The translations under genes and the position numbers were made by a program. A stretch of 64,000 nucleotides of DNA from Planctomycetota bacterium. GTDB taxonomy: Bacteria > Planctomycetota > Phycisphaerae > WQYP01. The notes beneath the pieces are model-generated. The model made no database searches. It worked only from the letters and a program-made list of their open reading frames with translations, and was not told the origin of the DNA. The stretch lies in the NCBI GenBank assembly GCA_021805985.1, contig JAJZDN010000010.1, positions 27,731 through 91,730 on the forward strand. The letters run 5' to 3'. Below are positions 52,841-61,353 of this stretch, in pieces. Each line of letters starts with the position of its first letter. Positions within the stretch are counted from its first letter, which is position 1.

Positions 52841-55615
52841 ATGTGGATGAAAGCTTCACGTTTGGCCAGTATGACTGCAGCCTGTTTTGCTGTGATCTTG
52901 ATGACTGCCGGTTTAGTGCAGGCAGCCACCATCAGGGGCGAGATCGCTCCGCCCTTAACCGCAGTCGACCGGCCTTTTGACATAAGCACCGGTACTGCAG
53001 ACTGGGTTTATTATGGTTATAATGGTCAGACAACCGGGATGAACACGGCGGCGGGAAACCCGGCCCATTTTAGCAAGCTGCATGGCAAAATATCGGGATG
53101 CTGGGTTCGTGGCTACAGTGTTTACCTTAATTTTTCCGGCGCAAAAGCTCCCGGGACCAGTTTTGTTTTTGAAAATGGGTCCTCTACGGCCCAGAGCGGG
53201 GTGGATGGCAAGAAAGCCAATAAGTTGTCATTCACGTCAACGCTCATTGCTCCGTCGGAAACGTTGACAATATTCCTGACTTCGTACAATTGCCGATCAA
53301 AAATATCGGCAGCATTGCGGGCGGATAGAGCCTCTCCGGTTATTGCCAAATATACAGACACGGTGGTGCTACCATGCAATACGAATTCCAGCAATGACGG
53401 ATCGGGCCAGGGTACTGGTGTTTTGACGCTGACCATTCATGGTGGTCATAAAGGAGACCTTTTAACGTTTACAGATAAACCTGATTTGGCGGGCGTAGCC
53501 ACCACTGCGTCTAACAATGTCGGTGTCCAGGCGGCCAGTGTTGCACGTGCGGCTAAAGCCATGGCAACGCTGCCATCGATGATGACTCCCGCCCAGGCTG
53601 CCAGTAATCCAGCGGTCGAAACGCACGTCAACAGTCTGCTTCATCAACTGACGCTGACGGAAAAGATTCGACTTCTGGCCGGTCTCAACGGTTCGCCAGG
53701 TATGTTTACCAGTCCGATTCCGCGGCTGGGAATTCCCTCGGTGGTGATGAGTGACGGACGTGTGGGAGTGCATGATTGGGGTGCAGATACTTTATTTCCG
53801 GCCACAGTGGCACTGGTTGCCACTTGGAATCAAAAACTCTGTTATCAGGAAGGCGTCGCGATGGGCCGTGATGCCCGCGCACGCGGCGTGGATATGATTC
53901 TTTCACCGTTGGTGAATCTCTACCGTGAGCCGCAGGACGGGCGCAATTTCGAATACATGGGGGAAGACCCGTACCTGGCCTCCGGCGTTGCCGTCAACTA
54001 TATTCGTGGAATACAGTCTCAGCACGTTGCGGCGGATGTGACGGATTTTTGCGCTTACGAACAGGACAACGACCGGATGATGATCAATTCCATTGTGAGT
54101 CATCGCGCATTGGAAGAACTCTACTTTCCCCCTTTTAAGGCCGCGGTTCAGAAAGCCGGTGTCTGGACACTTATGTCCTCCTATAACCGGTTGAATTATG
54201 AATGGTGTTCAGCCGATAGATATCTTCTTACCGATGTACTTCGTGATCGGTGGCATTTTAAGGGCCTGGTTGTTTGTGATTGGGATCTCAACAACGGCTT
54301 TAGTACCTTGCGATCTTTGAGGGCGGGACTCAATCTTGAGATGCCCACTGCCGCACATTATACCGCCAAGCGCATCATCCCCCTGATCCGCAGCGGTGAT
54401 TTCCCAGTCGCCCGGCTTAACGCGCTGGTTACGCCCCTGCTGCGGATGATCGTAGCGATGGATCTTATGAAATATCCCCAAAAAGATGCATCCATTCCTC
54501 TTAACGATCCATTGAGTGATCATATCGCTTATGAAATGGAAAAACAGGGGGCGGTTCTTCTGAAGAATAAAAACCATCTTCTTCCACTACCCTCGGGATA
54601 TCATCATTTGATTGTTGTGATTGGACCTAATTCTCGGTCCGTTGCACCGGGCGGTGGAAGTCCCTTTGAAGGCGGCGGAAGTTCCTATGGTGTTCCAATT
54701 GTCAAACCGGTAAGCATGTTGGCTGCCGTCAAAAAACTGGCCATGGCCGGCACGCGAGTCGTGTATTTAAAATCCCTGCAAGCACCAAATGCCCAAACGA
54801 TGTTGCGTAAGGCGGATGCTATTATCGCCTGTATCGGTTGGAATTCCAACCTGGAATGTGAGGGCGGTGATCATCCCTATGCGCTGCCTGCACCTCAAAA
54901 CGCACTGATCACCCAGGTCGCTAAACTCAATTCTCACGTCATTGTCGTGCTCAATGGTGGCGGCAATGTCGCCATGCGGCCATGGATACATGAGATTGCC
55001 GGATTGCTTGCTGCCTGGTATCCCGGACAGAACGGCAACTTGGCCGTCGCCGGCATCTTGTTCGGAAAAATAAATCCCAGTGGGCGCTTGCCGGAAACCT
55101 TTGAGAAACGCTGGAAAGATGCACCGGCTTACGGTCATTATCCCGGACATAACAACGCCGTCCACTTTGTCGAGGGCATCTATCTGGGCTACCGCTGGTT
55201 CAATAAAAAGAACATAGCGCCACGGTATCCTTTTGGCTTTGGTCTTTCCTACACTACCTTCGCCATGCACCACATGCATGTTACCGCCATGGGAAGTGGT
55301 AAACATCGCACCATTACCGTGACGGCGGAAGTAGCCAACACCGGGAAGGTTGCCGGGGCGCAAGTGGCACAACTTTATATCCATCCGCTTGTTGATCGGA
55401 AAAATCGCTGCGTACAAACACTCAGAGGTTTTGCGCGGGTGAATCTGCAGCCTGGCCAAACCAAAACCGTGACGATGAAACTGGATTGGCATGATTTTGC
55501 CTATTACAGCTCGGCTAAAAGAGTTTGGTGTGTTCCTCCCGGTAACTATGAAATTGCCATTGGATCATCCAGCGCCGATGAACCGCTGCATAAAATTGTG
55601 CAGATGCGTCAGTGA
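52841..55615 (+). CDS. Secreted GH3 family beta-glucosidase-like enzyme
   Basis: The product is 924 aa from the ATG at 52841 (AAGGG 7 bases upstream; ATG 52847 is also possible). A signal peptide ends near VQAA. Residues about 40-190 are an extra N-terminal beta-domain of NPCBM-like type. The GH3 barrel follows (LTLTEKIRLLAGLNGSPG, GRNFEYMGEDPYLASGV). The likely nucleophile is D480 in VVCDWDLNN. The second sandwich domain and a C-terminal fibronectin-III-like domain (YPFGFGLSYTTFAMHHM) complete the usual layout. It would cut terminal beta-glucosides or xylosides. Confidence 0.92.
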   Translation: MWMKASRLASMTAACFAVILMTAGLVQAATIRGEIAPPLTAVDRPFDISTGTADWVYYGYNGQTTGMNTAAGNPAHFSKLHGKISGCWVRGYSVYLNFSGAKAPGTSFVFENGSSTAQSGVDGKKANKLSFTSTLIAPSETLTIFLTSYNCRSKISAALRADRASPVIAKYTDTVVLPCNTNSSNDGSGQGTGVLTLTIHGGHKGDLLTFTDKPDLAGVATTASNNVGVQAASVARAAKAMATLPSMMTPAQAASNPAVETHVNSLLHQLTLTEKIRLLAGLNGSPGMFTSPIPRLGIPSVVMSDGRVGVHDWGADTLFPATVALVATWNQKLCYQEGVAMGRDARARGVDMILSPLVNLYREPQDGRNFEYMGEDPYLASGVAVNYIRGIQSQHVAADVTDFCAYEQDNDRMMINSIVSHRALEELYFPPFKAAVQKAGVWTLMSSYNRLNYEWCSADRYLLTDVLRDRWHFKGLVVCDWDLNNGFSTLRSLRAGLNLEMPTAAHYTAKRIIPLIRSGDFPVARLNALVTPLLRMIVAMDLMKYPQKDASIPLNDPLSDHIAYEMEKQGAVLLKNKNHLLPLPSGYHHLIVVIGPNSRSVAPGGGSPFEGGGSSYGVPIVKPVSMLAAVKKLAMAGTRVVYLKSLQAPNAQTMLRKADAIIACIGWNSNLECEGGDHPYALPAPQNALITQVAKLNSHVIVVLNGGGNVAMRPWIHEIAGLLAAWYPGQNGNLAVAGILFGKINPSGRLPETFEKRWKDAPAYGHYPGHNNAVHFVEGIYLGYRWFNKKNIAPRYPFGFGLSYTTFAMHHMHVTAMGSGKHRTITVTAEVANTGKVAGAQVAQLYIHPLVDRKNRCVQTLRGFARVNLQPGQTKTVTMKLDWHDFAYYSSAKRVWCVPPGNYEIAIGSSSADEPLHKIVQMRQ

Positions 55616-55821
55616 AACCGTCTGCCACTTATGAACTCAACGCAGTGTTCAATAATCCGTGAGCCATAGGGCCACCCCGGGGTTGTCAGGAGATAACCAT
55701 TCACGGAGATCCCGCCGGGCAGCGGGAAGTATGCACCGCAAGATGGCCCCTCTCCCGAAATGCAAGTTTCAACGCGGCGCGCGGTTGCTATCTGGTATGG
55801 CCATGAACGGTTGGGCCAAAG

Positions 55822-57120
55822 TTAGGTGTTCGGCGGAGGTTCGGATTCCGTTGGGCCTCGTGCCGCGGCCGGCTCGGTTGCCCCAGTTTGTCCGTCATGG
55901 CCGAAGAAGCGGTAATACAGATAAATATTGACCGCCATCACGCCCGCAAATAAAAAAAAGGGCATCTCAAGTTCTGAAATGTCAAACAATATGCCCGTGC
56001 AGATCATGGCCGCGGATGCACCCGATAGCCGGGTTACCTGATTGATGGCCAGGGCGCGGGCCATGCTCTGGCTTTCCACCCGATTAATAATCGCCGATTG
56101 TTGTGCGGGCAATGCGGCAATTCGCAACGCGGGCGTTACAAGGTAAATAGCCACGCCCAGCCACAGGTTATGCCACACCGCCATAATCACCAGCAGGGCC
56201 GTGCCCAGCGCCCGCGTAAAGGTGATGCTGCGGACAAACCCCAGCCGCCGTTCCAGTGCCGGTGCCGCCAAGAGTGCCACTGAGCCTAGAATGCTACCAA
56301 TCGCGGTGTAAACGGCCATACGGGATTTTGACATGTGGTAAACCAGGACAAAAAAGGGAATCAGGAAGGGCGTTATCAATCCCTGGCTAAATCCGTTCAG
56401 CGCACCAGTAATACTGAAATGCCGAATCGCCTTATTCGATTGCGTGCGCTGCACGCGTGCTGTGGCCACATATTCCGGAACGGTCATAAAGAAAAGTAAC
56501 ACGGTGCCCACTGCTGAAATAATGGCCGCCGCCAGGAATGTATTGCGTGTTGAAAAATAATGCACCAGCATCGCGCCGGCCGCCCCGGCGATTCCGCTTA
56601 AAAAAGCCAACACCGAGTAATACGTGGTCCGATTCTCACTGGTGGAAAGTCGGGCGATCACGGAACTCTGCACCGGCTGCGCCGCGCCGCCGACTCCACC
56701 GCCCACCAGCGAACCTGTGGCCGCAAATCCACCGATAACCGATGCTGCCAGCAACATCGGAAAACTTTGATTGACATACACCATCATCGCGCTAACCGGA
56801 ACCATGGCCCCGGTGACCAGCAACGCTCCTTTGTAATCCCATCTATCTGATATATGACCAGCACCCACCGCCAGAATTGCGGTCGAAATAACGCCCACAA
56901 CATAAATCGCCCCCAAGGCCAGGGAGCTTTCGTGCATGGTATTAAGCACGAGATAAGGTAATGCGACAATCATCATTCCGCCGGCAATGCTGCGGGCTGT
57001 ACGGAACAAGATCAGCAGGGCCACGCTGCCGCGGTAGTTTCCGCGAACTGGCCGCGAAATTGCGGAAAACGCTGAAGGTTCTGGGGCGGCCGTCGATTCC
57101 GGCCTTTGTTCTTCTTCCAT
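55822..57120 (-). CDS. MFS family transporter
   Basis: The product is 432 aa with about twelve membrane helices and a cytoplasmic start. Major facilitator features include GHISDRWDYKGALLVTGAM as the loop 2-3 motif. The pattern resembles drug or metabolite exporters (MFS_1/MFS_3), but the substrate is unknown. It is divergent from marR across 199 bases. An ATTATA at 57129-57134 reads as TATAAT towards this gene only 8 bases before its start, so a very short leader is possible. Control by MarR is likely. Confidence 0.85.
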   Translation of the reverse strand: MEEEQRPESTAAPEPSAFSAISRPVRGNYRGSVALLILFRTARSIAGGMMIVALPYLVLNTMHESSLALGAIYVVGVISTAILAVGAGHISDRWDYKGALLVTGAMVPVSAMMVYVNQSFPMLLAASVIGGFAATGSLVGGGVGGAAQPVQSSVIARLSTSENRTTYYSVLAFLSGIAGAAGAMLVHYFSTRNTFLAAAIISAVGTVLLFFMTVPEYVATARVQRTQSNKAIRHFSITGALNGFSQGLITPFLIPFFVLVYHMSKSRMAVYTAIGSILGSVALLAAPALERRLGFVRSITFTRALGTALLVIMAVWHNLWLGVAIYLVTPALRIAALPAQQSAIINRVESQSMARALAINQVTRLSGASAAMICTGILFDISELEMPFFLFAGVMAVNIYLYYRFFGHDGQTGATEPAAARGPTESEPPPNT

Positions 57121-57168
57121 AGTGGCTGATTATAGCACGGGAGTCAAAAAAAATTAATTGGATTATGC

Positions 57169-57183
57169 AACTATTAAATTGTT
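57169..57183. promoter_or_regulatory. Candidate MarR operator in divergent region
   Basis: AACTATTAAATTGTT has inverted half-sites AACTAT and ATTGTT (five of six match). MarR proteins bind AT-rich palindromes of about this size between divergent genes. The evidence is weak. Confidence 0.3.
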
Positions 57184-57213
57184 TTGATGCGTGATAGCCT
57201 TTGAAAAGAATCC

Positions 57214-57250
57214 GCGGCTGTACGCGCTTTAAAGATACTATACAGCCGAA
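57214..57250 (+). repeat. Two-block intergenic element, copy B
   Basis: GCGGCTGTACGCGCT (57214-57228) and GATACTATACAGCCGAA (57234-57250) match the element at 46214-46266. In this copy CGGCTGTA and TACAGCCG form an 8-bp inverted repeat that is not complete in copy A. It lies 70 bases before marR. Confidence 0.6.
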
Positions 57251-57319
57251 AATTGTGCGTTATAATGGTCTTGATCCGCTTCCATGCGGGTGAATAATAC
57301 AATAATCGCCGAGGCGACT

Positions 57320-57835
57320 ATGCAAAGTGCTTTGAAAAAGAAACTAAATAATTCAGTGCCCGGCCCCTCGAGAGTCGCCGAACCGACGGTGCAGGCCGCC
57401 ACGCTGGCCAAAGCCTTTGTCTCGCTGATTCCGCACATGATGGGGTCGCTGCGGCGGCATTTACGCACGGCTGAAGGCGGTGATCTGCGCGTGGGACAAT
57501 TCCGCATGATGATGGCAGTGGCCATGTCTCCCGAACTCTCTATTTCTGACGCCGCCGAAGTCATGGGCCTGACACTCCCTTCGGCGTCCAAGGTTGCCGA
57601 CGAATTAGCCCGAGCCGGTTTGCTGCAGCGGAAGGAAGATCGCCGCGATCGCCGCCGTTCCCTCTTATCTTTGACGCCCTCGGGCGTTGCCGTACTGCAA
57701 AGTGTCCAGCGCGCCGCCGAAGATCACTTTATTCAAATATTCCAGCCGTTGACCCCCATGGAACGGGGTTTTTTACTCTGCGCCGCGGAAACCCTGCGAC
57801 CATTATTTCGACCGGGTGGCCGCCCCGTGGCTTAG
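57320..57835 (+). CDS. MarR family transcriptional regulator
   Basis: The product is 171 aa. The ATG at 57320 has GAGG 5 bases upstream; the open frame from 57284 is less likely. It has the winged-helix block ISDAAEVMGLTLPSASKVAD followed by the wing LLQRKEDRRDRRRSLLSLTP. MarR proteins repress efflux genes and release DNA on binding phenolic compounds. It leads an operon with an outer-membrane factor and is divergent from an MFS transporter, which fits that role. Confidence 0.9.
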   Translation: MQSALKKKLNNSVPGPSRVAEPTVQAATLAKAFVSLIPHMMGSLRRHLRTAEGGDLRVGQFRMMMAVAMSPELSISDAAEVMGLTLPSASKVADELARAGLLQRKEDRRDRRRSLLSLTPSGVAVLQSVQRAAEDHFIQIFQPLTPMERGFLLCAAETLRPLFRPGGRPVA

Positions 57836-57891
57836 GGCCGCCGAACCGTTATGATCCTGTGATCTCATGTACCGAATTCCGAAGTGTGGAA

Positions 57892-58143
57892 ATGAAAAAC
57901 ACTTTAACCACTCTTGTAATTCTGCTGACTGCGGCGGTGGCCATGGCGTCATTGAAAGCGGCTATGGTGAATCAGTCGCTTTCCATGGCGGTCAAATCCC
58001 TGTTACATTGGCTGATTCAAATGTCCGCCCCGGCCATGGTGGCGTCCGTTGCCGTGGCTGTGGTAGTCGGGCTGGTCTCTGGTTATTACTTAGCCGGGGA
58101 GGCGTCCCGCCTGGACCCCATTGAAGCTCTGCGGTATGCGTAA
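57892..58143 (+). pseudogene. Remnant of a MacB/FtsX-type ABC transporter permease (C-terminus)
   Basis: The frame encodes 83 aa. The last about 35 residues, GLVSGYYLAGEASRLDPIEA then LRYA, match the C-terminal end of MacB/FtsX-type permeases (GLYPAxxAARLDPIEALR), after one membrane helix. The N-terminal part is a second hydrophobic segment (MKNTLTTLVILLTAAVAMAS) unlike the permease. Full-length MacB is about 400-650 aa, so nearly all is missing. It lies between marR and the outer-membrane factor, exactly where macA-macB would be. It may still be translated as a small membrane protein. Confidence 0.72.
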
Positions 58144-58168
58144 ATAATACTGCGATTGGAGAATCATC

Positions 58169-59635
58169 ATGCGATTAAATAAGCCGCTGGCTGCCCTCAC
58201 ACTGGCCACTATTTGCACCGCGCTTACGGGCTGCATGGTAGGACCTTCTATCCGTGCGCCCAAAACCACCATGCCCGCCCATTGGGCCAAATCCGCGCAG
58301 TTCCATCCCACCACAACCGCTGCAGCAACAATGCCCGCGCCAATAAGTAAAGTCACCAGCGCCCCGGCTCACCTCGCCCAGTGGTGGACCAATTTCCATG
58401 ATCCGGAGTTAACCCTCCTCATCAATCGTGCCGCCCGTGGCAATCTGACACTGCAGGAAGCGACGCAACAGATCATTGAATCCCGCGAAATTCGCGACGC
58501 CGCTTCCGCTAATCTTGGGCCATTTGTAACAGGTGTCGGATCTTACCAGCACAGCGGTAATTTTCGTCACTCCGGATCCAATTTATATCAAGCTGGTTTT
58601 GACGCCACATGGGAATTGGATTTTTTCGGACAGGTTCGCCGGGGCATACAGGCCGACAATGCCAATTATCGTGCCGCTATTGAAAATCAGCGGGGCGTCT
58701 GGCTGACTTTATTAAGCGAACTTGCCGATGATTACATGACTCTCCGGGGCGTGCAGCGACAGATCGCCGTGACCGTTGCGAATCTTAAAACCCAGCGACA
58801 CACGGTGGTAATTTTGCAGCAACAGATTGGCGGGGGTATGGGTACATCACTAGCTTTGGCCAACGCCAGCGCCCAGTTGGCCACCACGGAAAGCCAGTTG
58901 CCCGAACTGCGCATTCAAGAAAAGCAACTTTTTTATGCCCTGAGCATTTTAATCGGCCAACCGCCGCAGGCTTTAGAGAAACAGTTATCCGTTCCCCGTC
59001 CCATTCCGGCGATACCGCCTGTGGTCCCCATCGGATTGCCCAGTAAACTGTTGCTGCGCCGTCCCGACGTGCGCCAAGCCGAAGAGCAATATGCTGCGGC
59101 CACCGCCAATGTGGGTGTCGCAGAAGGTAACTTGTTTCCGCAATTCACCATGAATGGCAACCTCGGCTTTGCCGCCTCCGATGCCGCCAAATGGTTTGAT
59201 GCCAGCAGCTTGACCTATGGCATCGGCCCGAACGTCTCCTGGTCCATTTTAAATTGGGGGCAGGTGCAATCCAACATCCATTTGCAGAAGGCCATTCGGA
59301 TTCAGGCTTTTCTTAATTATCGCCAAACCGTCTTGCAGGCGCTGGATGATGTCAATAGCGCCTTAGCAGCTTACACCCGAGAGCAACAGCATGAAAAGCT
59401 GCTCGTTGAGGCAGTGGCGCAGAATCAGAAAGCGGTAAATTATTCCACGCAGCTATATGCCAACGGCCTGACTGATTTTCTTAACGTGCTTTCCGCTCAA
59501 GAGGCTCTCTTCACCTCGCAGGATGCTCTGGTGCAAAGCCAATCCGCGGTATGCACGGATTTAGTGGCGCTCTACAAAGCCCTGGGCGGCGGTTGGGAAT
59601 CAGTTGGTTCTGCGGTCCAAAAACCGGCAAGGTAA
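58169..59635 (+). CDS. Outer-membrane efflux lipoprotein (NodT/OprM type)
   Basis: The product is 488 aa. A lipoprotein signal ends at TALTGC (Cys at about residue 18), and the mature N-terminus is MVGPSIRAP, typical of NodT-type factors. Two repeats of the outer-membrane efflux domain follow (LLINRAARGNLTLQEATQQI, LDFFGQVRRGIQADN, LLLRRPDVRQAEEQYAAATA). It forms the trimeric channel of tripartite pumps. No membrane-fusion protein or intact pump is adjacent; only the permease remnant lies upstream, so it must pair with a distant pump. Confidence 0.92.
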   Translation: MRLNKPLAALTLATICTALTGCMVGPSIRAPKTTMPAHWAKSAQFHPTTTAAATMPAPISKVTSAPAHLAQWWTNFHDPELTLLINRAARGNLTLQEATQQIIESREIRDAASANLGPFVTGVGSYQHSGNFRHSGSNLYQAGFDATWELDFFGQVRRGIQADNANYRAAIENQRGVWLTLLSELADDYMTLRGVQRQIAVTVANLKTQRHTVVILQQQIGGGMGTSLALANASAQLATTESQLPELRIQEKQLFYALSILIGQPPQALEKQLSVPRPIPAIPPVVPIGLPSKLLLRRPDVRQAEEQYAAATANVGVAEGNLFPQFTMNGNLGFAASDAAKWFDASSLTYGIGPNVSWSILNWGQVQSNIHLQKAIRIQAFLNYRQTVLQALDDVNSALAAYTREQQHEKLLVEAVAQNQKAVNYSTQLYANGLTDFLNVLSAQEALFTSQDALVQSQSAVCTDLVALYKALGGGWESVGSAVQKPAR

Positions 59636-59662
59636 CAGCCCCAAGCGCAACAGAACGGTGAT

Positions 59663-60625
59663 CTATTTTTGGGTTGTCGGCTTTAAGCCCAGTTTCGTCA
59701 TGACCTGCTGTAGATCTCCCCATACTTTGGCACGATTCTCGGGCGTATACGCACGCAGCAGAAACGACGGATGATAGGTCGGCATTAATGGCACACCGCG
59801 ATAGGTCATCCAGGTGCCGCGCAGGCGGCTGATCCCCTCCGCCGTTCCAGTAAGATATTTCAGCGCCGGTGCACCCAGTGTGACAATCACCTGGGGTCGG
59901 ATAATTTCAATTTGTTTATGCAGCCACGGAATATTCAAGGCTACTTCCGCCGGTGTGGGGGGCCGGTCACGCAATCGTCCGGAATCCGGATCAGGGTCGG
60001 CTGCGCGAAGTTTGACCACATTGCCGATGTACACCGTTTGCCGACTTAGTCCCATCGCAACAATCATCTTGTCCAAAAGTTGCCCGGACCGGCCCACAAA
60101 GGGCACGCCTGTTTTATCTTCCTCTACCCCGGGCCCCTCGCCGATAAACATCAACTTCGCCGCCGGATTGCCGCTTCCAAAAACGACTTGTGTGGCAATG
60201 TCGGAAATATACGGCTCCAGGGCAGTCGCTGTCTCCTGCTGCAATTCTGCTAACAGTCTTGGTTTATCCGCATCATTGATCGGCGCTAGCGCCTCCAGAT
60301 GCCCATCCGGGATGGGAGGAAGTTTTACAGGCCGTGGAATATCAACTCCTTGGCGATTGGCCGTTGGGCTGCCTGTCCTTGCCGCCCCAGGACTGGGCAC
60401 CTCCCGCGGCAAGCGATCATCCATTTTAGGCGTCCGGGGTACGTATGCCGCCGGGCGCGGGGCACCGCGCGCCGCAGGGGCCGCAATTTGCTCTTTTCGA
60501 GCGATATTTTTGTTCGGCACCGGGGCCGCAGGCTTGGGAAGCACCAGCGGCACTTCACGCACACCGAAAGCTGCATCCGTTTGAAGCCACAATCGCCCGG
60601 CATAGTGCGCCGCTTGCGTATCCAT
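59663..60625 (-). CDS. Family-4-type uracil-DNA glycosylase lacking Fe-S cysteines
   Basis: The product is 320 aa. A Pro/Ala-rich N-terminal extension of about 135 residues precedes a UDG-4 core. The core has FIGEGPGVEEDKTGVPFVGR (motif A), TVYIGNVVKLR, IIRPQVIVTLGAPALKYL and MPTYHPSFLLR (motif B). It should remove uracil from DNA. Family-4 enzymes normally carry four Cys for a 4Fe-4S cluster: two before motif A, one in NVVKCRPP and one in a later ACRPFL-like segment. This protein has no Cys at all; the sites read YISDIATQVVF, NVVKLRAA and ALNIPWL. The fold and catalytic motifs are intact, so it is not a simple decayed gene. Confidence 0.88.
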   Translation of the reverse strand: MDTQAAHYAGRLWLQTDAAFGVREVPLVLPKPAAPVPNKNIARKEQIAAPAARGAPRPAAYVPRTPKMDDRLPREVPSPGAARTGSPTANRQGVDIPRPVKLPPIPDGHLEALAPINDADKPRLLAELQQETATALEPYISDIATQVVFGSGNPAAKLMFIGEGPGVEEDKTGVPFVGRSGQLLDKMIVAMGLSRQTVYIGNVVKLRAADPDPDSGRLRDRPPTPAEVALNIPWLHKQIEIIRPQVIVTLGAPALKYLTGTAEGISRLRGTWMTYRGVPLMPTYHPSFLLRAYTPENRAKVWGDLQQVMTKLGLKPTTQK

Positions 60626-60651
60626 CAGGCCGCTACTTTCCCGCCGGTCAA

Positions 60652-60999
60652 TTACCGTGCGCCGCGCTGTCGCGGATCAAGCTGAATGGGACCATAAACC
60701 TGTTCATAACGCTGCACCGCCTGGCTTAACGCCAGCGCCAGACGCTTGGCGGCAAAAAAGCTCATCGCCACGCGGGTATTGACATCCATGACCACCGTAT
60801 TGGGCTTATCATGATGCTGCATGTTAATGGCAAAATCCAGAAATAAATCTTCCTGCGTGGCGCTTAACCGGAAGATATTGCTAAATACCGTAGTCATGTT
60901 TTCTTCACGGATTTGCAACTGCATCTGCTGCCCGGCGGGATCGCCGGCGGTCGGTACCTGCGTTGGTGGTTGCACTGGCGGAACATTGTTGTCTGACAT
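60652..60999 (-). CDS. DUF3467 family protein
   Basis: The product is 115 aa. The ATG at 60999 has GAGGAG 7 bases upstream. A Pro/Gln-rich start precedes the DUF3467 core (MTTVFSNIFRLSATQEDLFL, DFAINMQ, ALALSQAVQRYEQVYGPI). The family function is unknown. The UDG gene follows 26 bases downstream on the same strand, so they may be co-transcribed. Confidence 0.85.
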   Translation of the reverse strand: MSDNNVPPVQPPTQVPTAGDPAGQQMQLQIREENMTTVFSNIFRLSATQEDLFLDFAINMQHHDKPNTVVMDVNTRVAMSFFAAKRLALALSQAVQRYEQVYGPIQLDPRQRGAR

Positions 61000-61353
61000 T
61001 TTCAAACTCCTCTTATGACAAATCCTACATTCAAGAAACTAAAAGATAACGGACCCCATCCGTTTTGTCACCATGAACGAGCCGGTCAGCAACGCGGGGG
61101 GCGTGGCAATTTTTCCGGGCAGGGCCGAAATAACGCCAAATCAGGGGCAAATCACGCCGTTTGGTCCCGGCGAGTCGGGATGCTTTTATGGTGCGTTCCA
61201 CCACCGGCAAAGCCGGCGGCTTTGTGAAGTTTGCCCACACGGCCGTGTGGCCCGGAAATGTTGCCACGCCCCAACGCGGGTAGCTCTTATAGGTTCGACC
61301 GCGGCGGCGAAGCAATCATCGCCCGCGGGGCATTGTTTCATCGCCGGGCAATA
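61000..61353. other. Gap upstream of DUF3467 gene
   Basis: No gene is supported in these 354 bases. The long frames on both strands lack ribosome sites and family-like sequence. It must contain the DUF3467-UDG promoter. Confidence 0.5.

Noticed and set aside
61031..61315. Frame of 94 codons on the minus strand, with a similar one on the plus strand, in the gap before the DUF3467 gene
   Set aside because: Both strands are open by composition alone; neither has a ribosome site or recognisable sequence.
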